From Henckelia pumila (Eukaryota; Streptophyta; Magnoliopsida; Lamiales; Gesneriaceae): a stretch of DNA of 64,000 nucleotides. Under the pieces are notes generated by a model. That model was not told the DNA's origin. It did not search any database and saw only the letters and a program-made list of their open reading frames with translations. Positions within the stretch are counted from its first letter, which is position 1. The number at the start of each line of letters is the position of its first letter. This document shows, piece by piece, positions 13,054 through 23,748 of this stretch. The position numbers and the translations under genes are program-made. The DNA lies in contig NC_133122.1 in assembly GCF_033568475.1 (NCBI RefSeq), forward strand, positions 141,429,402 through 141,493,401, read 5' to 3'.

Positions 13054-13419
13054 ATTTGGACACCATATCCGACGGGGCATGCCTCAGGTTGGATAACGCA
13101 GGAGATTCTAGGAGATCCTAGATACCGAGGTGGTTATTGTGACCGTGAGGAGTCTTCCATCACCGTGTTTGTTTTCAGAGGTGTTGGTTTTTGGGAATAT
13201 TGTATTCGATGTGGTTGTATTAAGATTTCAGATCTTTTTATTGGGCTGTATAACTTTAATTTAGTTTTCGCTGTTATTTATCTGATTATGTTTGTTTAGG
13301 AATTATTTCATGCTTAAGTTTTTAATTAGTAGGTGATCACAGTGCGGGTCACTACAGGACCAGTGACCGGTTCTCGATAGAACCGGTCGGTTAGGTTCGG
13401 TCCGATTTTGAAAACACTG

Positions 13420-14047
13420 GTTTTGTACACCAAATTATAAACGGATATGTAAATCGATCGAGTAAAATAACATTTCGGTATGTATTTGAGACCGATTGGT
13501 GAATGATTTGAGACAAAATTTGGTACGGAATTTGAACGGAGTAGCATTTTTATGGGAAAATTTGCTTTATATCTCCAAGCTCAAACATGATTTTGCATTC
13601 AGTTCATGTCACAAAAAATGTATTTTTGAATTCTCTAATTCATATCAAAATGTTTATGTACTTGCTGAGCCCACATGTTTTCAAATTTGGTATCAATATA
13701 TGACTTTTGAGTACTCAAATATTCACACAAATTTTGGTATTAGTTACATATTTGTCTTTTTTTTGAATGAACAACGATCCAAAACATTGGAAACATGGTA
13801 CTAATATATGGTATTGGAGTATTATTTATTTTAGATCTGGAACTAATATATTATTATTAGTATAAAAATGTACTGGAAGTGTTGATATAAATAAAATCGT
13901 TCAGATTTTGTACCCAAAATTTTATCTTTTATAACAGATATAAACTAGTTAGTACACAAATATCATATATTATTATCATATTTTTAATATTTTGTACCGA
14001 TTTTCACTCGTGAAAAAATATGTGGGTCCCGAGAGTGTATAAATATT
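13420..14047. other. unassigned intergenic sequence
   Basis: AT-rich sequence with repeated phrases such as TTTGGTAT and ATATATGG. I see no gene, and no repeat boundary that I can defend. Confidence 0.5.
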
Positions 14048-14400
14048 GTTAGAATATTTTCAGAAATTTTGTTGCCGATGACGAATAAAGATTTCCGCTG
14101 CGAAAATTACAGGGATCGGCCTGCCTGGTCAGGTCGATAAGCTCTTCGAAAACATCACGACTGTTCGCGAGTGGATGTTTTGGTTCATGAATGGATGCAT
14201 TGTTTGACTAAGAGTCACACCCGTTCAGATACGTCTTTTCATTCTCTATAAATAGAGGTGCATCATTAGATTCAAAAGTCTTGAATTAGTTTATTATCTC
14301 CATTGTATCCTGAGAGAGATCTTAAAAACATCTCTTAAAAGATAGCGTTTAAAACGTGTCTTGGAGTTCATCATTAAATCCTTTCTAAATTTTCAAAATT
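14048..14400 (+). repeat. possible LTR fragment with TATA box
   Basis: This block is less AT-rich than its surroundings. It begins TGTTAGAATATTTTC, contains a TATA-like TCTATAAATAGAGG at about 14246 and then a leader-like stretch, in the style of a short copia LTR. I found no matching partner LTR, primer binding site or TSD, so this is only a suggestion. Confidence 0.3.
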
Positions 14401-15160
14401 CTTCAACAAATATTTTTTTGTGGATCAAGAAGTACAAACGCTTTTTTTTCCTAACGGATATTGAATAAAAATTTGAATTTGAGTTTGGGTATTTAAATCA
14501 ATTTTCTCAATTTTTATTTGACATGTGATTTGAGAGTGAATAATGTCAGATTTGAAACAAAATCAAACACATAATTAATTTGAATTTGAAACCAGCTTCA
14601 CCTGATTAAATTAAAAGCATATCTTTTACTATTTATTAAGTCTAAGCCCCTTATAAAAACCGTGATGTCTTGGTCTGTTTTATCATTATCCCAAAATACC
14701 CCTACACCCATTTTAATTTTGAATTCATCCCACGTTGTTCTTCTCTTCTTCTCATCTTCCCACGTCAAAACATCGTTTCTCTAAAATCGAACGCCCGCAA
14801 AATCGAACAGAATCATATTCTTTGAAACAGAAAGCTCGCAAAGCAAGCATGGTGGCTGTTGCTTCTTCTGCTCCGAAAAAACATTACGCATGTGGTCAAC
14901 TTCATGTATTGTTTTCTCTGATAATATGTTTGTTGTTTGATCCTAGGATTTGTGTTCAGTTTCTATTTTCCTTACCTCCCTGCTTTTTATTTCAGTTGGT
15001 TTTCTAAACCGTTTCTGCACATCAAGCAAATGTTTATTTGGATGAAGAACGCTACCTGCTCGACGAATTGCCAGAGATAAATTTCGTATCACTTTCTGCC
15101 CCTTATCCCTTTTGCTTGAATACTTGAGCCAATACCCCACATTTTAAATTCTCTCAAACG

Positions 15161-15465
15161 TCGTTTTAGTTTGGTTAGCATGTCGGAGAACATCTAGCTT
15201 TCGTCCCGTCGACGTGACCGAACTTCCTCAGGTATCAATTGTTAATATGACGTGCTTACTTCTCACACTTTTTAGTAATCAATCTGTGTCGATTATTTAT
15301 GGGTTTTTCTTTGTTTGGGAGCTTAGTTAATGTTCTGTATAAACAGAGAATTAACACCATTTTGCAAACGTAGTTTTTGGTTGGTTAGCATGTCGGATAA
15401 TATCTAGCTTTCGTCCACTTCACGTGACCAAACTTGCTCGGGTATCAATTGGTAATCTGAGGTGA
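15161..15465 (+). repeat. internal duplication in the Helitron
   Basis: Two copies of a block of about 95 bp (15161-15255 and 15371-15465) share GGTTAGCATGTCGGA, TCTAGCTTTCGTCC and GGTATCAATTG, with a spacing of 210 bp. Each ends in a GGTATC phrase that could act as a splice donor. They may be duplicated fragments of a captured leader or exon. Confidence 0.75.
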
Positions 15466-16712
15466 TAACTTATTTAATAAACTCTGTTTGAACCAAAATA
15501 TCTTTTCTGTTCACAAGTGCAGCAGGGGAAAAACTGAAGGATAAAAACAAGCAATCATGGAAGGGGAGAGAAAGAAAAAAGAGTATGTGGAGACAATTTT
15601 CAAAAAGTTCAATTTTTTTTACTCTCTCGGTGTGTTTCTAAATTTTGAAGTACATATTTTCTGTTTTGTAGTAATTTTCGTCTATGAGTGTTGGAATTCG
15701 AGTGAATTTTCTTATTGCTAGAAATAAATTAAGTCGATCTATATGCAATTTTCCATGTGTTTAATTGGCTTCATTTTGATTTTTTTTCTTTTTCTTTTTT
15801 TTTTGTGTGTAGATACCAAAAGAGGATAGGATATAGAACTGCATAAAATAATGAGGCCGAGAGACTGAGAACAGGATTGGAGGTCAGGTATTCTCCCATG
15901 CTCCGAGACTCCATGGATGAAACGTGTTCCCATTCCTAGGATAGGCCAATGCACATTAAACATATGTTTATCTTTGGTCTTTGCTTATTTTTTTGGTATT
16001 CAATTTTTAGTTTAAATCCATATACATATTGGTTAGTTTTGGTTATCCTTCTTATTTCTTAATAGATTCAATACAAAGATTAAAGAGCCCTACGGTAATT
16101 TGTATTTCCATTTTTTTGAAATAATTCGTATTATTATATATCATCGGGTTATTTAATAAATCACGTGCAATAAATGAATATGTGGTTCATATGCATGCAA
16201 ATCTATTGTGTTTTTTTATGTTGGAATATGTAAATCAATTTTTACCTCGGTCGTTTATATGTTTTCTCTCTTCGGTCTGCATAGCAAGCAATATGTGTAT
16301 TGATTTTTCTTATAATTTCTTGCAGATTATTACAAGATGAACCTCAAATCCACCCTCACCAAATCTCAAGGTTTACTTATTTTATTTTACTCTCTTACTT
16401 GATTCAATTTCCAATTGCTATGTTTTTATTGTTAATTTAAGATTTTGTGTGAGTAAGAGGTTACCGTAAATTGTAATCAAGCATAAATTATTCAAATGAC
16501 ATCTCTTAAAACAATATTCCATTGCTCATAGTCTAGGTTCATAGTTTATCAATTTAGTTTTCGTATGATATTTGACTGTTTTTTTTTTTGTTTTCTTATT
16601 CATGGATTCATGGGAATGTTCCATTTCTTCATATTTAGTCTTTAAATTTTTAGTCACCAGTCAAATTGTAGAAACCTGTAAATGAATTGTCATTACATTT
16701 TATTATTATTAT

Positions 16713-17550
16713 TATTAATGTAATGTTCTCTACATAAATTTTCGGCTATCTTTTTCAAGTGATGTGATGATAAAATACTTGCATGTGATTTCATATTTTC
16801 TTCCCGATAGAAAAAATTGTACTTTATAGAACAAGTGTTTCATAATTTTTATAAACCAGATCACTAAATTAAATTTTCATTCATTTTGTATATATATTTT
16901 TAAAAAAACATATAGACTTAAAAATAAAAATAGATTATACATATGCAAGTTTGCAACACACGATATCAATATATTATAACTACACACGCAAATTGGCTAG
17001 ATAATATTTTAATTATCTTATTTTACTGTATTAAATTAAATTTATTTTGGAAACATGTGTTAAGTTATACACGAACGTGTTTTTCACATTTTTTTGTTAC
17101 ACACGCAACGCGTGTGCCACGGTTGCTAGTTATTATTAATGTAATGTTCTCTACATAAATTTTCGGCTATCTTTTTCAAGTGATGTGATGATAAAATACT
17201 TGCATGTGATTTCATATTTTCTTTCCGATAGAAAAAATTGTACTTTATAGAACAAGTGTTTCATAATTTTTATAAACCAGATCACTAAATTAAATTTTCA
17301 TTCATTTTGTATATATATTTTTAAAAAAACATATAGACTTAAAAATAAAAATAGATTATATATATGCAAGTTTGCAACACACGATATCAATATATTAAGT
17401 TACACACGCAAATTGGCTAGATAATATTTTAATTATCTTATTTTACTGTATTAAATTAAATTTATTTTGGAAAAATGTGTTAAGTTATACACAAACGTGT
17501 TTTTCACATTTTTTTTGTTACACACGCAACGCGTGTGCCACGGTTGCTAG
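16713..17550 (+). repeat. tandem duplication of the Helitron 3' end
   Basis: Two nearly identical copies of about 420 bp (16713-17129 and 17131-17550) both run from TATTATTAATGTAATG to GGTTGCTAG and both contain the terminal hairpin. The junction CTAG|T at 17129/17130 has the same form as the final end. It looks like either read-through duplication or insertion of a second, end-truncated copy at the terminus of the first. Confidence 0.93.
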
Positions 17551-18057
17551 TATTTATAATACGTCTCCAAAATCATAAATGGGACGTTTTTGTCTCAAAA
17601 TAAGGACGGGATGGTCGGATGAAGCATTCAAAAACGGATTTTTGTGGTGAAATTTTTCCCATTTCAAAGAATAACTTCTGTAAAAAGGGAAAGATGATCC
17701 ATCTTTGAAACCTTGTTTTCTTATTGATGATATGTGTTTCACGAGCCACAGCTGTAGTTCGTTTATAAATAAATAAACATGATGTACTCAATACTCATTT
17801 TGTTTAAATGTGACGACATTTTTGGGTCCAATATTATTCATTCTACGCGTGAAATGGCACGTCAAAGAATAATTTTTCTTCTCGTTTGTAATTTTCAGAG
17901 AACTAGCGTGTGAATTTCAATTTATAAAGCAATCCCAACATTATGGTTTGTCGATGGGCAACAATTTACTTTAATTAGTCAAAAAGCACATAACAAACGA
18001 TTTAATGTGTAAACGGGTGGACTAGAAGTCCAGCCGCAATAAATACATATATAAATA
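17551..18057. other. intergenic spacer, nothing recognised
   Basis: Sequence between two Helitron ends. It contains an inverted word pair around ACGTCAAAGAATAATTTTTCTTC, but no gene and no clear element boundary. Confidence 0.5.
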
Positions 18058-18444
18058 CTAGCATATTTACACACACGGTGTGTGTAATGAAATTTTTTTT
18101 TATATTTAATTTCAATAAAAAAATTTAATAAATTTATAACAATAAAAATAAATTTTTTTAAGAATGTTACTCATCCTAAGTAGTTAAAACACCATCTTTT
18201 CTATCATGTATTTCCTATTTCATTAGTTTTTTTCAAATAATTTGGAATTTGAAAATAGATAAATAAAATGATTGTATTATATATTAAATAGAAATAATTA
18301 AATAGAAAAAAAATGAAATGAAATGAAAATAGTGGAGAGAAGCAGTATTAGTGCGTGTGTGTGTGTTTTTTAAATATATTTTAATATTTTGGCATTGCAA
18401 GAGACCCTTAAGAGACCCTCATAATAATAGTAATATATAATAGA
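18058..18444 (-). mobile_element. 387-bp mini-Helitron
   Basis: On the minus strand the element starts TCTATTATATATTACTATT after an A (18445) and ends with hairpin ACACACACCGTGTGTGT, then AAATATG and CTAG, followed by T. The terminal features and AT target fit a very short non-autonomous Helitron. It does not share obvious interior sequence with the larger Helitron nearby. Confidence 0.7.
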
Positions 18445-19588
18445 TAAATATAAATACGAATATTAATTAAAACGTGATTAATTCAACTATTAATCGTTTG
18501 ATTGCATTTTGACGTCATCATGTATTACGACACCACCTTATGTAATCAAGAAGTGGGAATAATAATTTGATTATTGACGTCACCAAAATGGAATTTACAA
18601 TCGATCAACATTAAATTATAATTTTTCAACGGATTGAGTTAATGTCACGTGAGATTTAATAAGATGAAATTTACGATTTTATCTCATGCTTACAAGATCG
18701 TGTGGTATACCTACGCGCACACACACATATATTTTGCATATTCACTAAAGAAACTATTTTTTTCGAGTTATAAAATTATATTTTCCAAATGACATAATTA
18801 CTTAATATGAATTTGATTTAGGTAGTGTTGAAAATTATTTTTAGGAAGCTCTTTTAAATTTTTTTCTTCACAAACGTTTATTAGAAGCAATTTCGAATAC
18901 TACTTAGTATGCTTAATTAACAATAATGAGTATCCAACAAATTATTTAAAAAAATAATTAAAAAATATTTTGGTACATGATCCAATTAAAAAATCACTTT
19001 TAATCCTAATCTAAATTGTTTTTGAGTCTAATTTTGTTTATTAAGTTCAGTTATATACATGTTTTATTTTTTAAGATTATTTTATGCGATTAAAATTACA
19101 ATATAATAAATAAATATCGTACTCTATGTAAAACTGTCATAATTATTAATTCACAAATTATATATTGTTCAATTACAACACATTTCAAAATTATATATAT
19201 ATATAATGAAATGATTTTTTATCTATCAATAAAATTCAAATAAATAAATTAATCATATACACGACTAAAATATATTCTGATATTTTGATATAAATTTAAG
19301 GAAAAATAGTTTTTTCTGTCCATTAACACGTCGAATTTTTGGTTTTGGACCGATAATATAACTTGTCAAAGTTTTGTTTTTATACACTAACTTATAGATT
19401 TTGGTTATTTTTGTCCAACCGCTAACGTGACATTGGAAAATATTGACGTAATATCAAAAATTGGTCAAGTGGCATCAGAAAATGATGATTTGTCAAGATG
19501 TCACGTCACAAATTGGACCAAAATCACCGAAAATTAAAAGTTAGTTTATCAAAACCAAACTCTGAAAAGTGAATGAAACTAAACCAAA
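18445..19588. other. AT-rich intergenic DNA, no gene seen
   Basis: The right third (about 19300-19580) has phrases such as TTTTGGACC, TTGTCAAAG and ATGTCACGTCAC. These resemble dispersed plant MITE families, but I could not pair its ends. Confidence 0.45.
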
Positions 19589-21457
19589 TGATAGGATCGA
19601 ACACGGTGTGTAGAGGAGGGTGAATACACACTTTAAAAGATTTCTTGAGCTACAATAGCTCGGTTCTTAAAATATTTAGCACCGATAAATTAAATCGAGT
19701 TTGGTTTTCAAACCAAGCGGAAGACACTCGAAATAATCCTTCGTAGAAACTAATTTATCATTTTGTAAATCATTTTAAAAGGATGCAAGTTGATAGATGA
19801 AAATAGTTTAGTTGAAGCATTTTATCAAACACATAAAATGCTTCAACAATGCAATCTAAAACAGTAGCAATGAATAAATGCAAGAAATTAAGAGACTCGG
19901 ATTTGTTTATGGATGTTCGGAGATTTCAACAACTCCTACGTCACCCCTTCTTCCTCCTCGGAAGGATCCACTAGAAGACTTTGATTTATACAAGCCATTT
20001 GTACAAACCCAATCCAAGACTAGGACTTACCATTGCCTATCTTAGAACTCCTAGCCACCACTCGATTGTAGGCCGCAACCTCACAATCCGCATATAGTTT
20101 TACGTCTTTATGTCAAGACTGCAAGCACAATATTTAACGTCTTTGTGTAAAGACTCTCACTCAACTAATCTATGAAATACATCTCTCTTTTATATGTGAG
20201 TGAGTTGGGTGTGAAGAACTTGACTTTTCACGCTCAAGAATTTTGATGGGTTCTTCACACCTTGGGCTTTGCTCTCAACTAGCTGATTTCTTCAAGTAGA
20301 CTGCCCATACTTTTAATCTCCTTCAATAGCTTATGTTTGAACTCCAAGATGTTGTATTTATAGGCTCCAAGAGTGATATAGCCGTTAGACACAAAAATAG
20401 AGCCGTTAAAATACTTTTGTATTATTTTTGTACCTTTTCTGGAGCTAAACTGAATTTCACTAAACTGATCTTGGTAAACTAAATTTGGTGCGAAACTGAT
20501 ACTGTAGCAGTTTCAGCACTGTAGCAGTTGAGCGATCTTCAGTTTGGGTGGGTAAACTACTCTTGGTCAACTTCAGTTTAGGTAGTAGTTTAGCAATTTC
20601 CGAGACATGTGATCAGTCTAGCTCTGTATCTCTTGATTCGTTGCTTTTTGGGCAAAGTGATTAATACAAAAGTTGTAGCCCTTGATCTTGGATTTCCAAC
20701 GCCACCAGAATCAATCCATTCGGAGTTTATATGCAAAAGTTATTGTCAAAATACCAGAGCTGCTCAAAATCAGTTTAGCACAGAATCGATTGAGTGCATG
20801 CGAGTAGTTTAGTGCTATATCTCTTGATCCGTTAATTTCTGGGCAAAGTGATAAACATAAAAATTGTAGCCCTTATTCTTAGCTTTCCACTGAATCAAGA
20901 ATCACTCAATGCGGAGTTCATATGCGAAAGTTATGCTTAATAAACCAGACTATTGCAGAAATTCTGCTCTGCAGAATTTCACTTTTGCACCAGTAACTTC
21001 AACTCCGTTTAGAATCTACTTAGGATCCGATTCAGTCTTCAATTTATGATTATGATTTGTAGATCATTATCTTATCTTTCCAACGCATGGTGAATCGTTC
21101 CATTCGAATATTTGAGCTGCAAGATATGGCCAAATTACCAGAACTGCTTGAGGTAAACTGATGGTGTGTTTGCTGCTAAACTGATCTGATTCAGTTTAGT
21201 ATTGCGACGTCAGTTTGGCCAAGATAACATCCGTTTTTGCTCAACTGACGTGAGATACAATATGTTCCAAATTGAGTTTTCTTTGTAGTTTCTTTGGCAG
21301 CTAATAATTTGGATCACTGAGATGTAAGATATCATTGAAACACTGAAGCTTGCCAGAAATTCAGTTTAGCTAATTTCGAGTTTTGGCTTCCATCTTGAGT
21401 TGACAACTTCACACTATAGTAAATATGTTAGAAACACAATAAAAAGTTTTGTTATCA
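19589..21457 (+). mobile_element. candidate solo LTR (TGATA...TATCA ends)
   Basis: A 1.87-kb block has TGATA/TATCA inverted ends and flanks CCAAA on the left and TCAAA on the right (4 of 5 matching). A TATA-like TATTTATAGG lies at about 20347. The interior repeats CAGTTTAG and CAGTTT words and contains a duplicated block of about 125 bp (20622-20745 and 20815-20940, both starting TATCTCTTGAT). It has no coding domains and no second copy in the window. The family is unknown to me. Confidence 0.5.
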
Positions 21458-21659
21458 TCAAAATCAAGATTGCTTGTGTTCCAAAAACCCAACACCAAAA
21501 AATAGACAAGTTAATGAAAAAAAATTTCCCCAAATATATTACAATAAATATTTTTGTATTTAAACTAGAGTATGAGTCGAACAAACACGAAATTTACAAG
21601 AGATTTTTATATAAAGCGCAGAAACTTTCGATTGTCAGAATCACACAGATCAATTAACT

Positions 21660-22015
21660 TTTTATTTGGATCACGTATCAATTAAGTCATTTATAATAAT
21701 TTATGTATCAATTTATCAATAATTGCGTGTATCAAAATACTTTTTATTATTAAACCAATTCATATGTATCAAAGGCAATTTTTTCTCCTAATACTTCATA
21801 AACACAATAACTCGCCAACTAAAAAGTACATATATGAAAGTTAACAACTATCAATTAAATAATTTACAGTAATTTATGCATCAACTTATCAATACTTTGT
21901 ATATCAATATATACTTTTCATTATTAAAACAATTCATATGTATCAAATGCATTTTTTCTAATATTTCATAAACATAAATTACATACTGACTTGCCAACTG
22001 AAAGGTACATAATTT
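21660..22015. repeat. diverged tandem duplication of about 180 bp
   Basis: Blocks 21660-21835 and 21845-22015 share the ordered phrases AATTTATG.ATCAA.TTATCAAT, CAATTCATATGTATCAAA, TTTCATAAACA and GCCAACT.AAA.GTAC. The copies have diverged by substitutions and small indels. No coding potential is seen. Confidence 0.75.
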
Positions 22016-22547
22016 ATTTTGATGATATTTGTCAATAAATGTGTCAATTAATGCTACGAGAACATGAAAAAATGTCATTGTGTGACTTCTATATACAGTA
22101 ACAAGATCTTACATGTGAGAAGGAGGAGGAAATCCTGAATTAAGAAATTTGGGAGTTCAGTTTTTCAAGGTACGTAGTGCGTTTGACCAGTTCAAACTAA
22201 AACATAACATACAGTAATTTCATACGAATGATAAAACATCATGTTCTTGCTTTATTCAGCGTTTATTTCAGATCACACAAATTAGAGTTAAAAATAAGAG
22301 TAATTTTTTTATACGGTTTAACGAATCTTTATCCTTGAAACGAGTTAATTATATTCATATTTACAACAAAAGTAATATTTTTGACATAAAAAATAATACT
22401 TTTTCATGAATATTTACAACTAGATTTAAAAATATTTCTCGGAACCCTATCTTTTGAATTGATCATTAGTTCATTACTCATATTATAGATTCTTTATTAA
22501 TTTATCTGCGTCGATCGAAAACAAATTGCAGTTTGTTTATAAGGGGG
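22016..22547. other. intergenic flank of the Tork element
   Basis: AT-rich sequence with no gene. It ends in GGGGG directly against the Tork 5' LTR. Confidence 0.5.
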
Positions 22548-22997
22548 CGTCGGCAAATGTCGGGAGAAAAATCTTCTTTGGTGGCCCGTTGAATGATGAA
22601 TGCATTAAATGCATGCAAAACAAATTCAATTGTGAATTTGCTTTGCATGTTCACATCGAGGGTTGAGACGATGATTTGCATCTATAAATAGATGCATTCT
22701 TAGCATTTACCAGTATCCCATCTCAAGTTTCTTCCTTCTGATCTTGAGTGATCTTCTCTCCTTAATTATTTTTATATATATTTGTGAGATAGATTTTCTC
22801 CTGTATTAAGAGAGTGAGTGTCTCTTTGGAAACACAGAGAGAGGTTGCAATTCTTCAAATATTATAGTGGAATCTTTTGGTCATGCCCGTGGTTTTTATC
22901 CTAATAATTATTGGGGGTTTTCCACGTAAATCTTGGTGTCTATTTATTCTTCAATTTTCATAGTTTCTATCTCGTGATGCCTCACCTGGGACCAACA
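22548..22997 (+). repeat. 5' LTR of the Tork element
   Basis: Aligns with 36073-36304. The 3' copy begins TGTCGGCAAATG, while this copy begins CGTCGGCAAATG, so the terminal TG has mutated to CG. It ends CCAACA two bases before the PBS. A TATA box (22682-22691) sits in the middle of a 20-bp palindrome. Confidence 0.9.
22677..22696 (+). promoter_or_regulatory. Tork LTR TATA box within a palindrome
   Basis: TGCATCTATAAATAGATGCA: 9-bp arms around AA, with the TATA box CTATAAATAG in the centre. The 3' LTR copy (36203-36222) has the same box but a broken right arm (AGATTCA). Confidence 0.7.
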
Positions 22998-22999
22998 AG

Positions 23000-23011
23000 T
23001 GGTATCAGAGC
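23000..23011 (+). other. primer binding site (initiator Met tRNA), Tork
   Basis: TGGTATCAGAGC, complementary to the 3' end of plant initiator tRNA-Met, starts two bases after the 5' LTR. Confidence 0.92.
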
Positions 23012-23145
23012 CTTGGCATAAAATTTCTTAAAATTATGAGTATGCTCTGTGGTTGCAGCTGTGACTGATCTTCCACATTAGAAAAGATTTTTTGAAGATT
23101 TTATAAGGCAAGATTCTTGTAGTTAAGATATCGGCAAAATACGAG

Positions 23146-23748
23146 ATGGAAAAGTTCAACGGGAGCAATTTTTTGCTGTGGAAATTGAAGGTGCAAGCAA
23201 TTCTAACAAAAGAACGTTGCTTGGCAGCTATTGAAGATAGACCGGCGGATGTCACGGACGTTCAAAAGTGGAACGAGATGAATCATAATGCTGTTGCCAA
23301 TTTTCACTTGGTTATAGCGGATGAAGTTTTGTCAAGTATCTCTGAAATAAAAAGCGCAAAAGTTATTTGAGATACTCTGACAAAATTGTACGAGGTCAAG
23401 TCACTACATAACAAAATTTTCCTAAAGAGAAAGCTTTATACTCTTCGGATGGCGGAATCCTCATCGATGAACGACCATATCAATACACTGAATACTCTAT
23501 TTTCCCGGCTCACATCTATGAGGCATAAAATAGAGGAAAAAGAACGTGCGAAGCTTCTACTTCAGAGTCTACCAGATTCATACGATCAGCTCATCATCAA
23601 TTTTACCAACAATGTTCTTTCGGATAATTTAAATTTTGACGATGTCTTAACTGCGGTTCTTGGAGAAGAGAGTCGTCGAAGGAACAAGGAAGATAGGTTG
23701 GCAATGTCGAAGAAAGCAGAGGCTTTACCGATGACGAGAGGAAGATTG
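23146..23748 (+). pseudogene. Tork gag, 5' part (interrupted)
   Basis: The first ATG after the PBS opens a copia Gag: MEKFNGSNFLLWKLKVQAIL, the typical N-terminus of Tnt1-like capsid proteins, followed by the UBN2-type helical region. A TGA at 23368-23370 replaces a Trp codon expected at that point (a G-to-A change). The frame then continues to 23748, where the Angela LTR begins. The frame resumes unchanged at 32716, after the second TSD copy, with the zinc knuckle. The gene is dead through the stop codon and the insertion. Confidence 0.88.

Larger units (their letters stand above)
9605..13356 (+). mobile_element. solo LTR of a Tekay-family gypsy element, with two nested insertions
   Basis: It begins TGTAGTAGCC and ends GGGTCACTACA, the same termini as the Tekay LTRs at 45055 and 50999. 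It is flanked by the perfect TSD GGACC (9600-9604 and 13357-13361). Removing the two nested elements and their TSDs leaves about 1.4 kb, close to the 1331 bp of the intact LTRs. The transcribed part is clearly alignable (for example GTCGTAGCG.AGTTGTGCC), but divergence is much greater than between the intact pair. It carries its own degenerate GGAAG/CTTCC palindromes upstream of a TATA box at 9950-9959. No internal domain is present, so it arose by LTR-LTR recombination. Confidence 0.92.
9046..13419. mobile_element. hAT-like MITE split by a solo LTR
   Basis: The two outer pieces are 9046-9604 and 13362-13419. Their ends form a degenerate inverted repeat: the left end CAATATTTTCATAACCGAA pairs with the reverse complement of the right end, CAGTGTTTTCAAAATCGGA. 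The 8-bp flanks are GTTTTTTA and GTTTTGTA, matching at 7 of 8 positions, which fits the hAT superfamily. The interior is full of ACCGGTT-type words. The solo LTR 9605-13356 sits inside it with a perfect TSD. No transposase is encoded. Confidence 0.6.
14622..17550 (+). mobile_element. non-autonomous Helitron
   Basis: The 5' end TCTTTTACTATTTATTAAG follows an A. The 3' end is CTAG followed by T, preceded by a perfect 7-bp-stem hairpin (CACACGC-AAC-GCGTGTG) about 11 nt upstream. This is the standard Helitron layout of TC...hairpin...CTRR in an AT target, without TSD or inverted termini. No Rep/helicase is encoded. The interior has leader-like sequence with a small reading frame starting at 14849 (MVAVASSAPKKHYAC), possibly a captured exon, and a 95-bp block repeated at 15161 and 15371. 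The 3' terminal region is duplicated. Confidence 0.85.

Noticed and set aside
1-22547. Host protein-coding or tRNA genes
   Set aside because: I looked for conserved domains, exon structure and tRNA box motifs and found none that could be supported.
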